Positions 38,566 to 51,379 of a stretch of 64,000 bases of DNA are shown in pieces. The notes below the pieces were generated by a model. It was not told the DNA's origin, searched no databases, and saw only the letters and a list, made by a program, of their open reading frames with translations. A program made the position numbers and the translations under genes. The stretch's first letter is position 1, and every line of letters starts with the position of its first letter. Origin of the DNA: Cloeon dipterum (Eukaryota; Arthropoda; Insecta; Ephemeroptera; Baetidae); the NCBI RefSeq assembly GCF_949628265.1, contig NC_088786.1, forward strand, positions 37,965,681 to 38,029,680. The letters are read 5' to 3'.

Positions 38566-39659
38566 CTTAAAATTGAAATACAGAAAATAATTCGTTGTGA
38601 ATTTCTTTAATTTTTTTCAGTTATCATATTTTGTGCTTTAAAAATCGTTTTTTATTTCAATTTCATATCCAATTTTTTATCGAAAATATTAAAAAGGAAG
38701 ATTTTAAAATTAATTTTCCTTATTAAAAAAATGAAGAAAATAGTGAAAAAATATTTTTCATTCACTTCGGGAATTTTGTGCAAGTTCTCCTTCTAAAAAT
38801 GATGAGATTTCGTCAACAATGAAGAAACGAAGCGAAAGAAAGTGTTTGTTTTGGGTTTGAACAGCTGCTGCTCGAATCCGTGCGTAGATCGAATTTAAAT
38901 TGCCAAAGGTCGGGGAAGGCCAGGCCGGCTGGCCGCGGACGGGAGAAGAAGATTCGAATTTCCTTGCCACCGCGTGTGTGTGTGAGTGTGTGTGAGTGTT
39001 GGATAAAATCAGCCAGCGCTGGGAGCAGCAGGTGTGCATCGAGTGAGTCACGGCCGACCCTTCCTTTTGCGCTATTAAGCCGAAACAAACGGCTGGTTAG
39101 CGCCAATTTCTGCCCGGCCCATTAATCTCGCTCGCGCTCTTTCGCTCTCGGACAAAAGGCCTAGGCCAACAGCAATAAAATAAAAGCAGTTACGCCTCCG
39201 CATCTTTGTCTGCAGCCGCCGCCGCCGCCGCATAATCCGCTCACGCAACAAACACACACAGAATCGGTCCGCTTCGCAAAGGCGGCCGGCCGGCCGGCTG
39301 CCGAGGGGGCGTGGCCCCCGCGCTATGTTTAGCCAGCCTCTGACCCAGTGACCCGAAAATCGACTCGCTCGATCGTGCTTTGCTTTTGCGCCTCTAATTG
39401 TTTGTAAACAGGGAAATGAGAAAATTATTTATATTAAATTTATTCCGACAATTTCGCCGGAAATCCAATTCCGAAGAGTTCGGTATCGACGCTTCTCATT
39501 GAGGTGGCAGTTTGTTGTCGTTGTTTGTGGACGTCGGCTTTTTTACGCGTGCTAAAATTTTTAAGGGTTTATTTATTAAATATATTCGCCTTATTGTAAA
39601 TTCATTTAAACCAGAAAATAATATAAATTCACTTTCTGTGTTTCAATTTAAAGATTTGG

Positions 39660-39935
39660 AGCGCTTTAAATTGTGAATTCTGTGCGGTTACGCCTCTTTT
39701 TAGAGTTTTGGGGTTTAAATCCTTTACCTACACCCCCATTTCAAACTTCCCGCGCTGTAGTTCTAGCTCCAGTGGCGCCTCCAGAAACAAAATAAGCCCA
39801 AGCAGTCGTTTTAACGGTTTTTTGAAGTTGTTCTCGAGGCTTTTTCCCCTTTTTAAATTAAATTTCATTAAAACCAAATCGAAAAAAAATCAACAGGCAA
39901 GATGGCGGCTGCTAGGAGCCCCATCTGATCAAGTT
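39660..39935 (-). repeat. Right arm of the 300-bp inverted repeat pair
   Basis: Reverse-complement partner of 38255-38565; the arms are separated by about 1.1 kb. Confidence 0.7.
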
Positions 39936-40300
39936 GGTGAAATTAAAACGAGTTCGAGAGGGTTTAAAATTATTTTAATAATTTTTTACATCACCAAGAA
40001 TGATAAAAATGTGTTATTTCAGATTCTAAGAATTTTTTTCACCAGGATATTTACTAAAATTCGATGGTTTTTTAATATTTTTCCAGATTTTTAATTCTAA
40101 ATATTTATTTTTCAAAATAAACAACAGGCCGCCTGTAGAATAAGTTGCTTATTTAATCAAAACTAGAAAAATCTAGCGTGTGACGCGTCCCTGGCCCGCA
40201 TTGTCGTTTAGCAAGCGCGAATTCGCCAGCCAGCATCAAAATGGATGCATTGCAGCTGCTGACACTGACCCGTAGGCAGACAGCAGCTAGGATAGGAATG

Positions 40301-40319
40301 CACACACACACACACACAC
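40301..40319. repeat. (CA)n microsatellite
   Basis: Short CA run in taiman intron 1. Confidence 0.85.
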
Positions 40320-41904
40320 GCCGGCCAGGAGAACAACTACTCAAAACTTTCACTTTTTATTGCACAGCAGCAGCACCAACTGGCCGGGGCAAAGAAAATA
40401 AAAAATTAAAACCACGCCGCATCATCTGCATTTTTTTTTGTATTCACTCGGCCGAAGGACGGACGCGTGAATCACTGTTTGCGCTCAGCTTGAGTCAAAG
40501 AAAAATACCGGCTACGCAATAAGAGGTTGGAATGAAAACAAAATTTTAAAATTTACAAATTATTTTCAATGTCATTTTAATAAAAAAAAAAAAAATCGAT
40601 AATGGCAGTGGAGAGGAAGGCGTTGGAGCAGCAGACGAGACGGTTGGTTTCCCCTTTTGCCGGCCTCGACGCGAACAAAAGTGGCGAATTCCGCTTGTCG
40701 CTGCCTCGCAGGAAGAATAAAGCGTGCAAAATCGAGCTAATTGGCGTCGATTTCCGAGCTGCAAGCTGATCGATCGTCTCTCGTTATTTATGAAAACGCA
40801 CGCGCCTCCTCAGTTTGAGTGTGTGTGTGTGTGCCGAGAACTCTGGCCATTCTATACTTATACGGCAAGGTAACCTGATTATTCGCTCGCTCGCACGCTC
40901 GAGAAAGTAAAAGTTAAATCTTCTTTCATAACAGCAGCAGTGCAAACAGTTTTCCGCCGACACTTTCTTGCACTTCCTTGCACAACGCCGAGCTATTTTT
41001 ACCCTCGCTGCTTTTTCACTGCGTAAAAGCGGCATTTAATTAATTTAAATCGAATAAATTCATTTCCCTCCTCCCCCCGCCCGAAGAAATTATTTTTCAA
41101 TCGAATAATGCCCCAATTTGTGATTTGGGGACAGCGGCGCATTAATTTTCCAGGCGGCGAGTCGCGTAATAGGCGCCGCGCCGCATTCGACGAAATAATC
41201 AGATGCAAAAGAAGCTGCCGGCGCTGCTGACATTGGTAGGCCTGACGCGGAATTGAGGTCGCGGCGGAATCTAAGTGGGTCACCGCCGCCACAACACACG
41301 CGCGCACTGCTTCACCATTGTGATTGACTCGAGCAACAAACACTCAAAACACTAAAACACTCGGCTGGGCAGGTGCTTTCGGCTCGGAAAATCGCAGGAA
41401 GTCGACTCATTCCGTTTCCCTTTTCCTAACGAGTTGCAAACCCCTTTAAATTTACTCGACGGGGGATTTTTATTGCTAAATTCAATTTGTAAAAATTAAA
41501 AAATACCCGAATTAATTTAAATTAATTTGTGCATTAAATTACTAATTTGTTAAGCGATCCCACGTGGCTGTCGTCGTGTCGATTGATTTTTGCAACGTCG
41601 GACGCCTCTGCTATTTGGCGCTTCGCTTTTGCCGATGAGTCAGCCCGACGAGCGCACTCGAGCGTGGCCCGCGATTCGCCGCGATTCGACGCGGCGGCTC
41701 CCGTCGTTTTTTCGGGGTTCTTTTCGGGTTTCGACTTCGCCTCGCTCTCCGCAGCGGTGAAAGTGAACCAGCGGCGCGCCGTGTATTTATCGCAGCCGCG
41801 ATCTGGCACTGGCCTTACGCTCTTGATAATTAAAACAGCCGCTTTATAATCGCACCAGCACCATTGCACACTAACAACACGCCGATTTTTCGCTAATTTT
41901 TATG

Positions 41905-42915
41905 TAATAAAGCGGAAATTTCGGATAGGGGGCGCGCCGAGAAACGAAATACTGATTATTCCCTTGAATTCTGGCTCCTGCCACGCCTTCTTTTTAAATC
42001 AACTCTGATTTTAATCAAAAATGCAACACAATTTTTTTTTTAATAAATAAATCCAGTCAATTAAATGATTATTATTACGATTTTTATGTATTAAAGCGGG
42101 AATTTTGAAAAGGGGCGTGGCAGGGAACAAAATACTGACTATTCCCTTGAATTTTGGCTCCTGCCACGCCCCCTTTTCAAATTGACTCTGATTTTAAGGC
42201 TAAAATATCACACAAATTCTTTTAGAGTAAATAATCCTGCCAATAAAATGATTTTTGCGGTGTTATTGTAGTAAAGGGGGCGTGGCGGGGAGCAAAACAC
42301 CGATTATTCCCCTTGAATTTTGTCTCCTGCCACGCCCCCTTTTCAAAAATCCTAGGATTTTCAGCAAAAATGTCGCACCTATTCATTTAGATTAAATAAA
42401 TCCCGTGAATTTTATGATTATTTATGTAATATAGCGATAATTTTGAAAAGGGGGCGTGGTTGGGGAACAAAATACTGATTACCTCCTTGAATTTTGTCTC
42501 CTGTCACGCCCCCTTTTCAAATAAACTCTGTTTTTAAGCAAAAATGTCGCACACATTCTTTTAGAATTCATAAATCACGTCGATAAAATTAATATTAATG
42601 TAATAAAGCTGGAACTTTGGAAAGGGGGCGTGTTTGGGGAACAAAATACTTAAATTTTGTCTCTGGCTACGCCCCCTTTTCAAATATCACAGCATTTTAA
42701 AGACAAAATGTCGCACACATTCTTTTAGATTAAAAAAATCACATTAATAAAATGATGATTTATGTAATAAAGCGGAAATTTCGATAAGGGGGCGTGGCAG
42801 GGATCAAAATACTGCTTATTCCCTTGAATCTTGTCACCTGCCACGCCCTTTTTAAATGTCCTAGGATTTTAAGTACATGTCACACACACATTCTGCTTCT
42901 GGAATAAAAATTTCC
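41905..42915. repeat. Tandem array of about 172-bp hairpin-bearing units
   Basis: Six units, marked by GGGGGCGTGGC-like words near 41927, 42112, 42276, 42450, 42624 and 42788. In most units AAAAGGGGGCGTGGCAGGGA is followed about 35 bp later by its near-complement TCCTGCCACGCCCCCTTTTC, so each could fold into a stem of about 20 bp. Between stems the word ATGTCGCACACATTCTTTTA recurs. Non-coding. Confidence 0.87.
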
Positions 42916-43835
42916 GTCAGTAAAATGATTAATTTCGGTTCCGAGAAGCGTGGTTCACTCTCGATTGTCGCTCGGGGCGCATTCCTGCGATTCCAGTGTC
43001 TCGATTAATGGTCAATAAACAAATTTAAAGGCCGAAAAGCAAATTCTGAGCCGCGCCACCGGTTAATACGGACTAATTTCGGCGGCACATTTGGAAATAA
43101 TTACGGCCCGGGGCGGAAAGTAAAACTTTCTCGCCGCGCGTCTTATGTAACTGCGGCGACGACGACGACGATTTGCAATCGCGCAGCCTTCCATTTGAGT
43201 AAAAAAGACCGGTCTGTGCGCAGCGCATGCAGCCGCAGCCGGAGAGAAGCGGATGAAGATCTTTTTCAGCCAACTCTAGACTCGTCTGCCCTCTTTTTCA
43301 GACGCGAAACGCCGCAAAGGAAATAAAATAGCGATTTTCCGGCTCTGCCTGCAATCAAGGCCGTTTTACTCGTGAAAAATCTTTAATTACCATTTTTTTT
43401 ATTATTTTACTTTTGAGTGATGAAATTCTCACTGCCGCCTTACGAAACATCCTCGCGGCACAGCTTCTTTTTTTCTCTCGCTGAATTTCCGTGCTCCGCG
43501 GCGTCGGAATGTACGCCGCAAATTGTCCTGCTCTTGCGCAAAAATAATAACGCCCCTGTTCCTTCTCGGAATTTCTCGCTCAAGAGTGAAAATTCACAGG
43601 TGATACTAAAAAAAATCACCCCTAAAATAGAGGCTAGAGAAAGAAAGGAAAAAAGTCTGTTTGTCGCTTTTTTGTCCACTCCGGAATGTTTGCTCTTTGA
43701 TAAGTTTATCAACTCCGCGACGAACAGAGGCGGTAAGTGGCTTGACACACAAATAAAACCGGCGAAGCAATCTTTTGAAAAGAGACGGCTGCAAAATAAT
43801 TTTTATTTTGAGTTAAAAATTAATTATTTTAAATC

Positions 43836-44340
43836 ACCGGGGGCCAGGATGCGATCTTGTTTGGTTCCCGCCAGTCAGAAGTCAATATGGCGTCGAAATT
43901 TATATATATTCGAATTTTCGCCCATTTTGAAGCTGCGCAGTAAACTTGTGCGCATCTTAAGCATGCGCAGTAGGTTCAGATCGCTTTGTCATCTCACTGG
44001 AATGTTTAAACTCATCACTGCGCATGCGTGAGCCAAATTAAAAACTTCTGCGCAGTCGAAATTCCCATCGGGGCCCTGGATTGCGATCTGTGTTGGTTTT
44101 CCCGCCGGTCAGAATTCAATATGGCGTCGAAATAATGGCGGCCAATCAGGAGACAGTCCAGCGGCCAATCAGAAGTGTCAAAAAGGGGCGTGCCGACCTA
44201 ATAATTTCATTCCCGCGCATTTTTTACATATTTTCCTTTAGCCTGATGAGCCATCTAACGGTCGATTCGCAAATTAACAGCGTAATCAGCTGTTAGTTAG
44301 GAAAAACAACAAAAACACTACCAGACGCCATGTTTGCGCG
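43836..44340. promoter_or_regulatory. Intronic promoter-like island (NRF-1, YY1, CCAAT motifs)
   Basis: NRF-1-type words GCATGCGCA (43961) and TGCGCATGCG (44019) plus CTGCGCAGT words; two GGCCAATCA CCAAT boxes (44142, 44165); ATGGCGGC/ATGGCGTCG YY1-like words. A short duplicated segment, CAATATGGCGTCGAAAT, occurs at both about 43882 and 44117. The combination resembles a TATA-less promoter or enhancer inside intron 1. Function is inferred. Confidence 0.4.
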
Positions 44341-45619
44341 TGGCATGAATGCAGCCCCCCAGTGATTTTAACGAGGTCGAGTGATAAAAATATTTATTGC
44401 AGAAATGTCACGTGAAAATTTGCATTTTTCCGGCTCAGTCTCTCTGGAGGGAAGAATTATTTGCACATTGCACCGAGTCCGTCGAGACGCGCCGCGCCGG
44501 TCACATGGAGAGAAAAAAGCGAGCACGTAGCCGTGCATGTGCATCCGCGGCTGGTTTGCTTATCCCCTGTTCTCATTATTTCGACACCAAGCAGCTAGAA
44601 AAGCATCATTTCCGACGCCGAAGCACCTCAAGCGTCCGTTCAGCCGGAAAATAATCGATCCTTTTTTATCTGCTGGCTGGCTGGACGGAAAATTTAAAAC
44701 AGGCTTTGAATTTTCTCGAATTTTTAATCTAAAATTCAAATGGTGTCATCCTGCTTGGAATTCATTTATGGCGTTAGTTCTAAGTGAATAGTTAAACGTG
44801 TTTCCCCGAATTTAAGGGTCACGAGCCTGCGAGTGTTGTTTATTTTTTATTTGCCCGCTTTTTTCCGCATTGTAATTTGGCTGTTGGCTGCAACGAACAA
44901 CGAACAACACACGGAAGCCTGCCTGTTCTATCTTTCTGCTACGAATATATGTAATAATACGGCGTTTCGCCGCCTACGCTGGAAACAAGGCCTGCCTCTG
45001 TTTCTTTCTGTGTGTGTGTGTGCTTGTGCCACCAGAACCAGATTTTAATCACGCTGCGCTAATAGAGCGCTAAAGATTCGGATCGCCTTTCCATTTCGGG
45101 ACTGCTGGAATCCAGCTCCTGCTCGTTCGTGCTTCGTGCTCAGCTTTGCTTTAATTTAATGAAATGCTAAAGCCGTTTGTCAAAACGAGATTATTTAAAT
45201 TAGGCTCCATCTTCATAAATTGAAAGTAAAAAAAAACTGTTCTCGTAAAGAAATGCTTTTTTCTCTCTGCTGCATTTTTTTCTATACATTTCTCACTTTC
45301 TGGAGACCACGTAAGATTTGATTTAATTAATAATTGCAACAAATATTTTGGAACTTACTGAATTTCAGGAATTGTTGAGTTTATTATTAAATTTCGAATT
45401 TCTCAAAAACAGCCGGACTAAATTTTGTCTATTTATGGAATAAAATATTCACCTAAGTGTTTGTAACAAGCCTGGAAATTTTCAGGGTGGTGAAACATTC
45501 AGGTTTCGAGTTACAGAGGGTCAAATGTTAAAAAAGACTATTTTTGCTCCGGTAAAAATTGAAAAAAAATAATCAAAATTGCATCATGGCTTGGTATTTA
45601 CCCTTGGATCATGTTTGGG

Positions 45620-45855
45620 GCGCCCTTGAGGTCAGATAAGACGATATCAAGAGGTAAGAAATCGAACCCTGTCGTCAGGGTAAAGCATTCAATCTCCATT
45701 TGTGGCCACTTTAACGATACCTGACGAGCTCTGTAATGGTTCGATTTGCAATTTTTGCACACCGTTGGAACGGCCAAGTCGAGAGCTGTTGGAATATGTT
45801 CATTTCGACCCTTTGGAATCTATCAGGGCGCTCAGAAATGAGATTTTTTTGGGCA
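45620..45855 (+). repeat. Interspersed repeat, copy A
   Basis: About 230 bp similar to 50590-50840, sharing CTCTGTAATGGTTCGATTTG, TTTGCACACC and AGTCGAGAGCT. Not recognised as a known family. Confidence 0.7.
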
Positions 45856-46025
45856 CAGTAGGAAGTTTCAGGACGTTTTTTTGCTCAATAAAAAATTCCT
45901 AGGTTCTTCTTAAATATTTAATTTAAAAATCTCTCTGGAGGGACAAAAATACGGCCCAGAAAAATTAAGAGGTCATTTAATAAAATTCACCATTTGAAAA
46001 AAAATAATAAAAAAATGAGCTTAAA

Positions 46026-46456
46026 TTCACCAGTTGCATAAACCCTAAGTGTTCAAAGCCGCCAACAGATGGCGCCACCACAGACTTTCGACTTTAAGGC
46101 ACTTCCGCTGCGATTTCAGACTCAATCAAGCTACTGTGCATTCTTCAATTAATTTGCTAATTTTTGATGTGCTGAAAACCAAAATCGGTTCAGCCAATCG
46201 CCGTAGAATCGTGAAAAACTATTTTTTGAAATAAAAAATCTTTTCCAACGTTTCTACGGCGAATGGCTGAACCGATTTTCGTTTTCAGCACGTCAAGAAA
46301 AAAGCAAATTAATTAAACAAAAGCTAAATAGCTAGATTGAGTCTGAAATCGCAGCGGAAATGCCTTAAAACCGCTTAAAACAAAATTTTTAAGAAAGTCT
46401 GTGGTTGCGCCACCTGTTGGCCACTTCAATAACTAAGGGTTTATGCAACTGGTCAA
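46026..46456. mobile_element. Nearly palindromic fold-back MITE with TTAAA duplication
   Basis: Two arms of about 200 bp are reverse complements almost throughout. The left starts TTCACCAGTTGCATAAACCC and the right, read inwards, starts TTGACCAGTTGCATAAACCC. TTAAA flanks both sides (46021-46025 and 46457-46461). TTAA targets suggest a piggyBac-type non-autonomous element, but 5-bp TTAAA is equally compatible. No coding capacity. Confidence 0.8.
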
Positions 46457-47224
46457 TTAAAAGAATTTACCCTTTTAGTTGAATATGACGTTTCCAATTT
46501 TTTAATTTCTTCCAAGATGCATTTTTTAAAAATTTTCTATTAAGAAGTGATAGATTATGGAGCCGTTCTTCTACAGTTTTTGGCTTCTTGAATTTCCATT
46601 TCAGAGCCTATCCTGCTGCTGTACATTTAGGATTTAGGGCGTTAAAAGATTCTAACTAACGTGCTGGAAACTGTTGAAATTCTTTTTAGCCACTTTAAAT
46701 TTGTTTTTAAATTTGTTAAAATTTTTGCATCTAGTTTTGAAGCTCAAATTGATAAAAATTGTTCTGTAAATCAGGTAAAAATCCATTTCAAGTTGAAGTG
46801 AATTTTTACAAATTATTAATCCGGTGGCCAAATAGGATTTAATTAATTTGCCTCTTTTTAAGAAAAAATTTGTTCATTTAATTTTATTTAAAAAGCAATT
46901 TTTTATTTTTATTTCCACATTTTAATGATTAAAAATATGTTAGTGGATTTTTTTTTTAAGATTTGCAAAAAAAATCCTGCTCTCCGCTCTCTCAGCAGCA
47001 AAGCATTCGTTTTTCAAGGGCTGCAGATTTTATTTTCTACATATTTCGCAGTGTAGCGAAGAGATGCGATTGGAGAAGCGACTGGAGGCCGTGAATGGAT
47101 CAAAGGGCGGCTGGCTGATGGCTCGTTCTCATGCACACGTTTATCAATGAGCATGGTCGTGCCTGCTGCCTGGCGAGTACGCCTGCCTTTCAGCCAACGA
47201 GCAAACGAGAGATTTCCCTCTTCG

Positions 47225-47345
47225 CTTCCGACAATAATGCAATTTTGCTGGCGGCGATGGCGATGGCGGCGGCGGCGGCGAACGGGACGGGGGCGACGAC
47301 GCCACTCCACGCCACGCCACACTCGCGGCCGGCGCAAGGTGTAGA
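47225..47345. repeat. GC-rich (GGC)n-containing island
   Basis: Runs of GGCGGC and GGCGATGGC in a CpG-rich patch (about 47200-47520) of intron 1. No gene recognised. Confidence 0.5.
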
Positions 47346-49309
47346 AATTTAATGCAGGCGGCGGCGCTTGCGCCCCGACTCTCTTTCGCGTCTTTCGCGA
47401 GCCAACTCGCGTGTGTGAGTGTGTTTGAAGCAAAAGGTGAACGTTCGACGCCGAGGCCGTGCTGCAAAACGAGCAAGGACGAGCGCGCCCCGCGCCGCGC
47501 AGCTCCTCTGTAAACACCCTAGCTCCAGTGACAGTCAGAGCGAACTTGGCAAATTAATTGTGTTTTAATTTATAACCCCGAGGCAGCAGGAGAAAAATAT
47601 TTGCGCTCGGCCAGAAGTGCAGAGACGCGCGGCCTATTGTTCGCAGACAGGGGATTTTCCTAGAGCGTTCTAGTTCGAAATTTATGGGTGGTTGTGAATT
47701 GCGGTTTCAAGTTCAAGCAGGAAAACATGCGTTGAAATTGGTTGCCACGAGATTTCTCTCCGTTTTAATTTTTTACGCGGGTTTTTCGGTAAATTTCTGT
47801 TCTTAGGCTAGTTTTCTTCGCTTTTTTAAGATTATTTCATGCGAAAAATATTTTCTTTCGATATAAATGGCAAAACTAGTAAATAAAAACACTGCTCTAC
47901 AAATTTGGGAACTTCCTAGAGATTCCCAACCCTGATTTAGTCGGGATTTGAGAGAATTTTTAGCATTTCGCTCCATTAAAAATTGAGCAGATTTTATTTA
48001 ATTCAGTTGCTGCTCAGAAAAATATTTTTTTAAATGTTTAAAACCAATTTAATTTATTTTTACTGATTGAAATTAAAATATTTGGACTGTGGCAGACTTG
48101 ATAATTATTTTTTTCAGACAGGACTGCTCAAGTTTTGGTCCCCTGAAAATTTTTCTAAAGAAATTATCCCATTTGCAAACTTGAAAATTGTTTCTGAATC
48201 CAGAAATAAACATAATTGAATGTTATAGCCAGGCTTTGAGGCAAATTTTAACAAAACCAGGCTAATTTTGCTTCCAAATTGAGCAGTTTGCGCTCAAAAG
48301 TATTTATAAAAATTCGAAAACGGTCAATTTTAAATTTAAAAAAAATTATTGCAGCTTGATAATTTCTAATTCAATTTACAATTTTAAAAAAGGTCATTTC
48401 TTCAGCCTGGACTGTTCAAGTTTTGGACCTGAAAACTAGAAAATTAAGTTTAAGGCGAAAAATACACTGAATTGAAGTTTACAGTCCTGCCTTTTGAGAA
48501 ATTTCAGCAAAAATGTCCTAGTTTTGCCTTCAAATTGAACAGTTTTTTTTAAACACTGGTCAGGGGTGAAAAAAAACAACAAGAAAATCCAAAGTTTTAA
48601 ATTCAAGCAGCAGCTGAATTATTTTTCCAACCCTAAAATTAAATTTTTGACCTCTTAAAAATATTTTAACGAGTTAATTAATTTCTTTCGGTCAGGTCTA
48701 GAGGGGATTTTGGCTAAAATTACCCAAATTCTATTTAAAATTGAGTTGTTTGCGCAAGTGCTGGTTGAGGAAAACACATTAATGTATTTTTAGACGGAAA
48801 AATGTGGTTTCAACGAGGAAAACTACTCATTTTTCAGTGAAAAAAACCAACCACTAGCAGATTTCTAATTTTAATAACCAATTCGGCCTTAAAAATTCTT
48901 TTCAAAACTTACGCACTGTAAAAATTTAAAAAGGAACCTTGAAAACAAGTAAATCAGACACGTCAGCTTTAGGGGTATTATGTCGTAAAATAAATAGTCC
49001 AAGCCCGAAAATACAAACAAAAACAACAAAAAGCTACCTGGGGCTGTATTATGTTACGAATTTCTTGCGCCAGAGATTTATCTGGAGCTCTTTAGAAATA
49101 TTTATGAGAGCAGAAATTCGTCACGAGTAATTCTTTTGTCAAAATAATCCCGAAAAACGGCCTGTCATAATTGCGACCCACCAAAGGAAGGAGGAAGAGC
49201 CGTAAACAAAGCCGCGACATTGGTGGCGTCGATATTCGGCTTTTTGGGGGCCGGTGGAGTCGAGGTGGGGGGTGGAACGCGCGCAACCCTGGGAAGGTCA
49301 GTGGCGGCT

Positions 49310-49416
49310 CGGGGGTTGGTCGGCGGCGGCGGCGGTGGCGGCAGCAGGCTGCAAGCCGCCCTTGCCTATCGATTGTCGGTGGCGGCGGCGGCGGCTGAGG
49401 ACGGGCGGGCGGGTAG

Positions 49417-49447
<31 letters not shown>

Positions 49448-49510
49448 CAGCGAGAGAACGAGCGAACGCGAGTGTAACAGTAGCCTAGGTCATTGCCCTG
49501 TGACGTCACG
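49310..49510. repeat. CpG-rich island with (GGC)n, (CCAG)n and a CRE
   Basis: GGC repeats at about 49320-49400, a CCAG run at 49418-49444 and a perfect CRE TGACGTCA just downstream (about 49500-49507). A possible alternative taiman promoter; not proven. Confidence 0.45.
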
Positions 49511-50589
49511 ACGCCAGGCGACGCGCTCTGTCACTACGTCCACCACCGCACCGCAGCCAGCAGCTCGTGTGCAGCCATTTCTTCTCTCTCTCTCTCTTTC
49601 AAAGATGCGCGCCAGAGAGAGATCCACTAGCTCGTTTCGAAAATTAATTAATTAATTACACACTCACTCACGAGGGTTGCAGCTTCGAATTACCTGCCAC
49701 CACCACCCCTAATTGGTTTCGCCGAAGATCGAATGACAAGGCGCTGAAATGCAGAATACTCGTGAATAGGGGTTGTTTTTAGAATTAATGTTTACATTAC
49801 ACCCCGTTTGGGTTTTGCGTATTTTCAGTGAGTTGTTTTAAAGTTCAGCTTTGGTTTCGATCTCTTCCTTGTTCTATTAATAGACAGATGGCAATGAGAA
49901 CCGTTATCCTCCGCTTTTTATTGCTGCCCTCACAGCCATAAATACCTCACACTCAGATTCTCTGTGAAAATAGTAGAAAAATTAAACTAACAAATCGTTA
50001 TTAGAATTATTTATCGTATTTAATAAAGCAGTCGCCTTTTCTTGGCAATGTTTTCGAATTCCTCAAACGCAGTGATAAGCGATCAAGCGGAAAATCGAAA
50101 GGGGGAATTATGCATTTATCACAAAAGCGAGAGCAAACAAAAGCGTCAACGCCGAGTTAACTGACCTCAATGCGTAAACTCAAGGTGCTTAATATAATTT
50201 GCTCCAAAGCACTCGGTAAATAATCACAAAAACCTGCAAACATGCAAGACCAAAGTGCTGGAAAAATCTAAACGCTGCTTTTAATTTAAAAAAAATGTAA
50301 TTTTTTCTAAAGCTTAAAGATAAGCAAACAAAGACAGTTGAATTCTAGAAAATTCAGTATTTATTTATATTTTCCTGCGGGAATGAGGAATTTTTATAAA
50401 TAATTTTCTCTTGTTTTCTTGCCAAAAATGCCAAAAATTGATTATTCTTGGCCACTGATCGGTCAAAAAGCGCGGGAATTTAAAAATAATGGGATTGGTT
50501 TTGGAAAAAGGGGCGTGTCAGGTCTCGAAATATTTTTTAATTCGAGTCATAATACAAATAAAAATTTCGCGATCGGCCGAAAATCTTTT

Positions 50590-50840
50590 TGGACCACCTC
50601 TAAGGTCAGACAAGACCATCAGGAGGGGTAAAATAATCTAACCCTGGCGTCAGGGTAGCCCTGGATTGAACAAAATCATTAAATTCTCATAAATTGCCAC
50701 TTTATCGGCACCTGACGGGCTCTGTAATGGTTCGATTTGCATATTTTGCACACCATTTTAACGGAAAGTCGAGAGCTTTCAGAAAATGTGCAATTCGACC
50801 CTTTTGGAAGCGCTCACGGCGCTCAGGAACGAGATCAGGG
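50590..50840 (+). repeat. Interspersed repeat, copy B
   Basis: Partner of 45620-45855. Just upstream, 50440-50530 has its own duplicate at 51020-51100 (GGCCACTGATCGGTC ... AAAGCGCGGGAATTT). Confidence 0.7.
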
Positions 50841-51379
50841 TGTTTCAGGGACATTTTCTTCAAAATAAATATTTTAATTTAATTTTTTTCTGCGGCCATT
50901 ATAATGACAAGGAAATGAGACAGTTGAATTCTAGAAAATTCAAAAGTTTATCGCATTTTCCTGCAAGTAGGAGGAATTTTTAAATTCATTTCCGCGTGTT
51001 TTCTTTTAAAAATTCAAATATCTGATTATTCTTGGCCACTGATCGGTCGAAAAGCGCGGGAATTTCAAAATAATGCGAGTTGTTTAGGAAAAGGGGGCGT
51101 GTCAGGTAACGCGATGTACAAATTTGGTGATTCGGGCAATTCTAAACTGTCCCTGAGGGTCAAATTTTGGTACGACGTCCAAAAATATCGGCTAAATGGA
51201 AAAAACCGTTACTTTGGCGGTTTTATGTTTGAACTGAGGGGGGCGGCTCTCTGATTGCAGCGCCACAACCGTGTTTCCAATAAGGGGGCGTGGCTCCGTA
51301 AAAATAAAAATTCGACAGTCCTACCAACAAAATTGTCCTGATTCGTTTTTGAATTAATTTTTTCGAATTTTTGTTCCAG

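Larger units (their letters stand above)
28594..51379 (+). other. tai: Taiman intron 1 (22.8 kb), repeat- and motif-rich
   Basis: No second gene recognised on either strand; the open frames here are short and lack motifs. It holds the repeats and regulatory-like islands listed separately, scattered microsatellites and GC-rich patches. Near 29940 and 30320 a roughly 390-bp-spaced duplication shares the words ACCCTGAG(T/C)(C/T)CCC and ATCAAAGGCT/GTCAAAGGCT. Confidence 0.55.

Noticed and set aside
35148..42915. Regular repeats that superficially resemble a CRISPR array
   Set aside because: Units are 170-257 bp with no short repeat/unique spacer pattern, and the genome is eukaryotic.
43417..44031. 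204-codon frame in taiman intron 1
   Set aside because: Overlaps the NRF-1/YY1 motif island and a duplicated non-coding block; no family motif.
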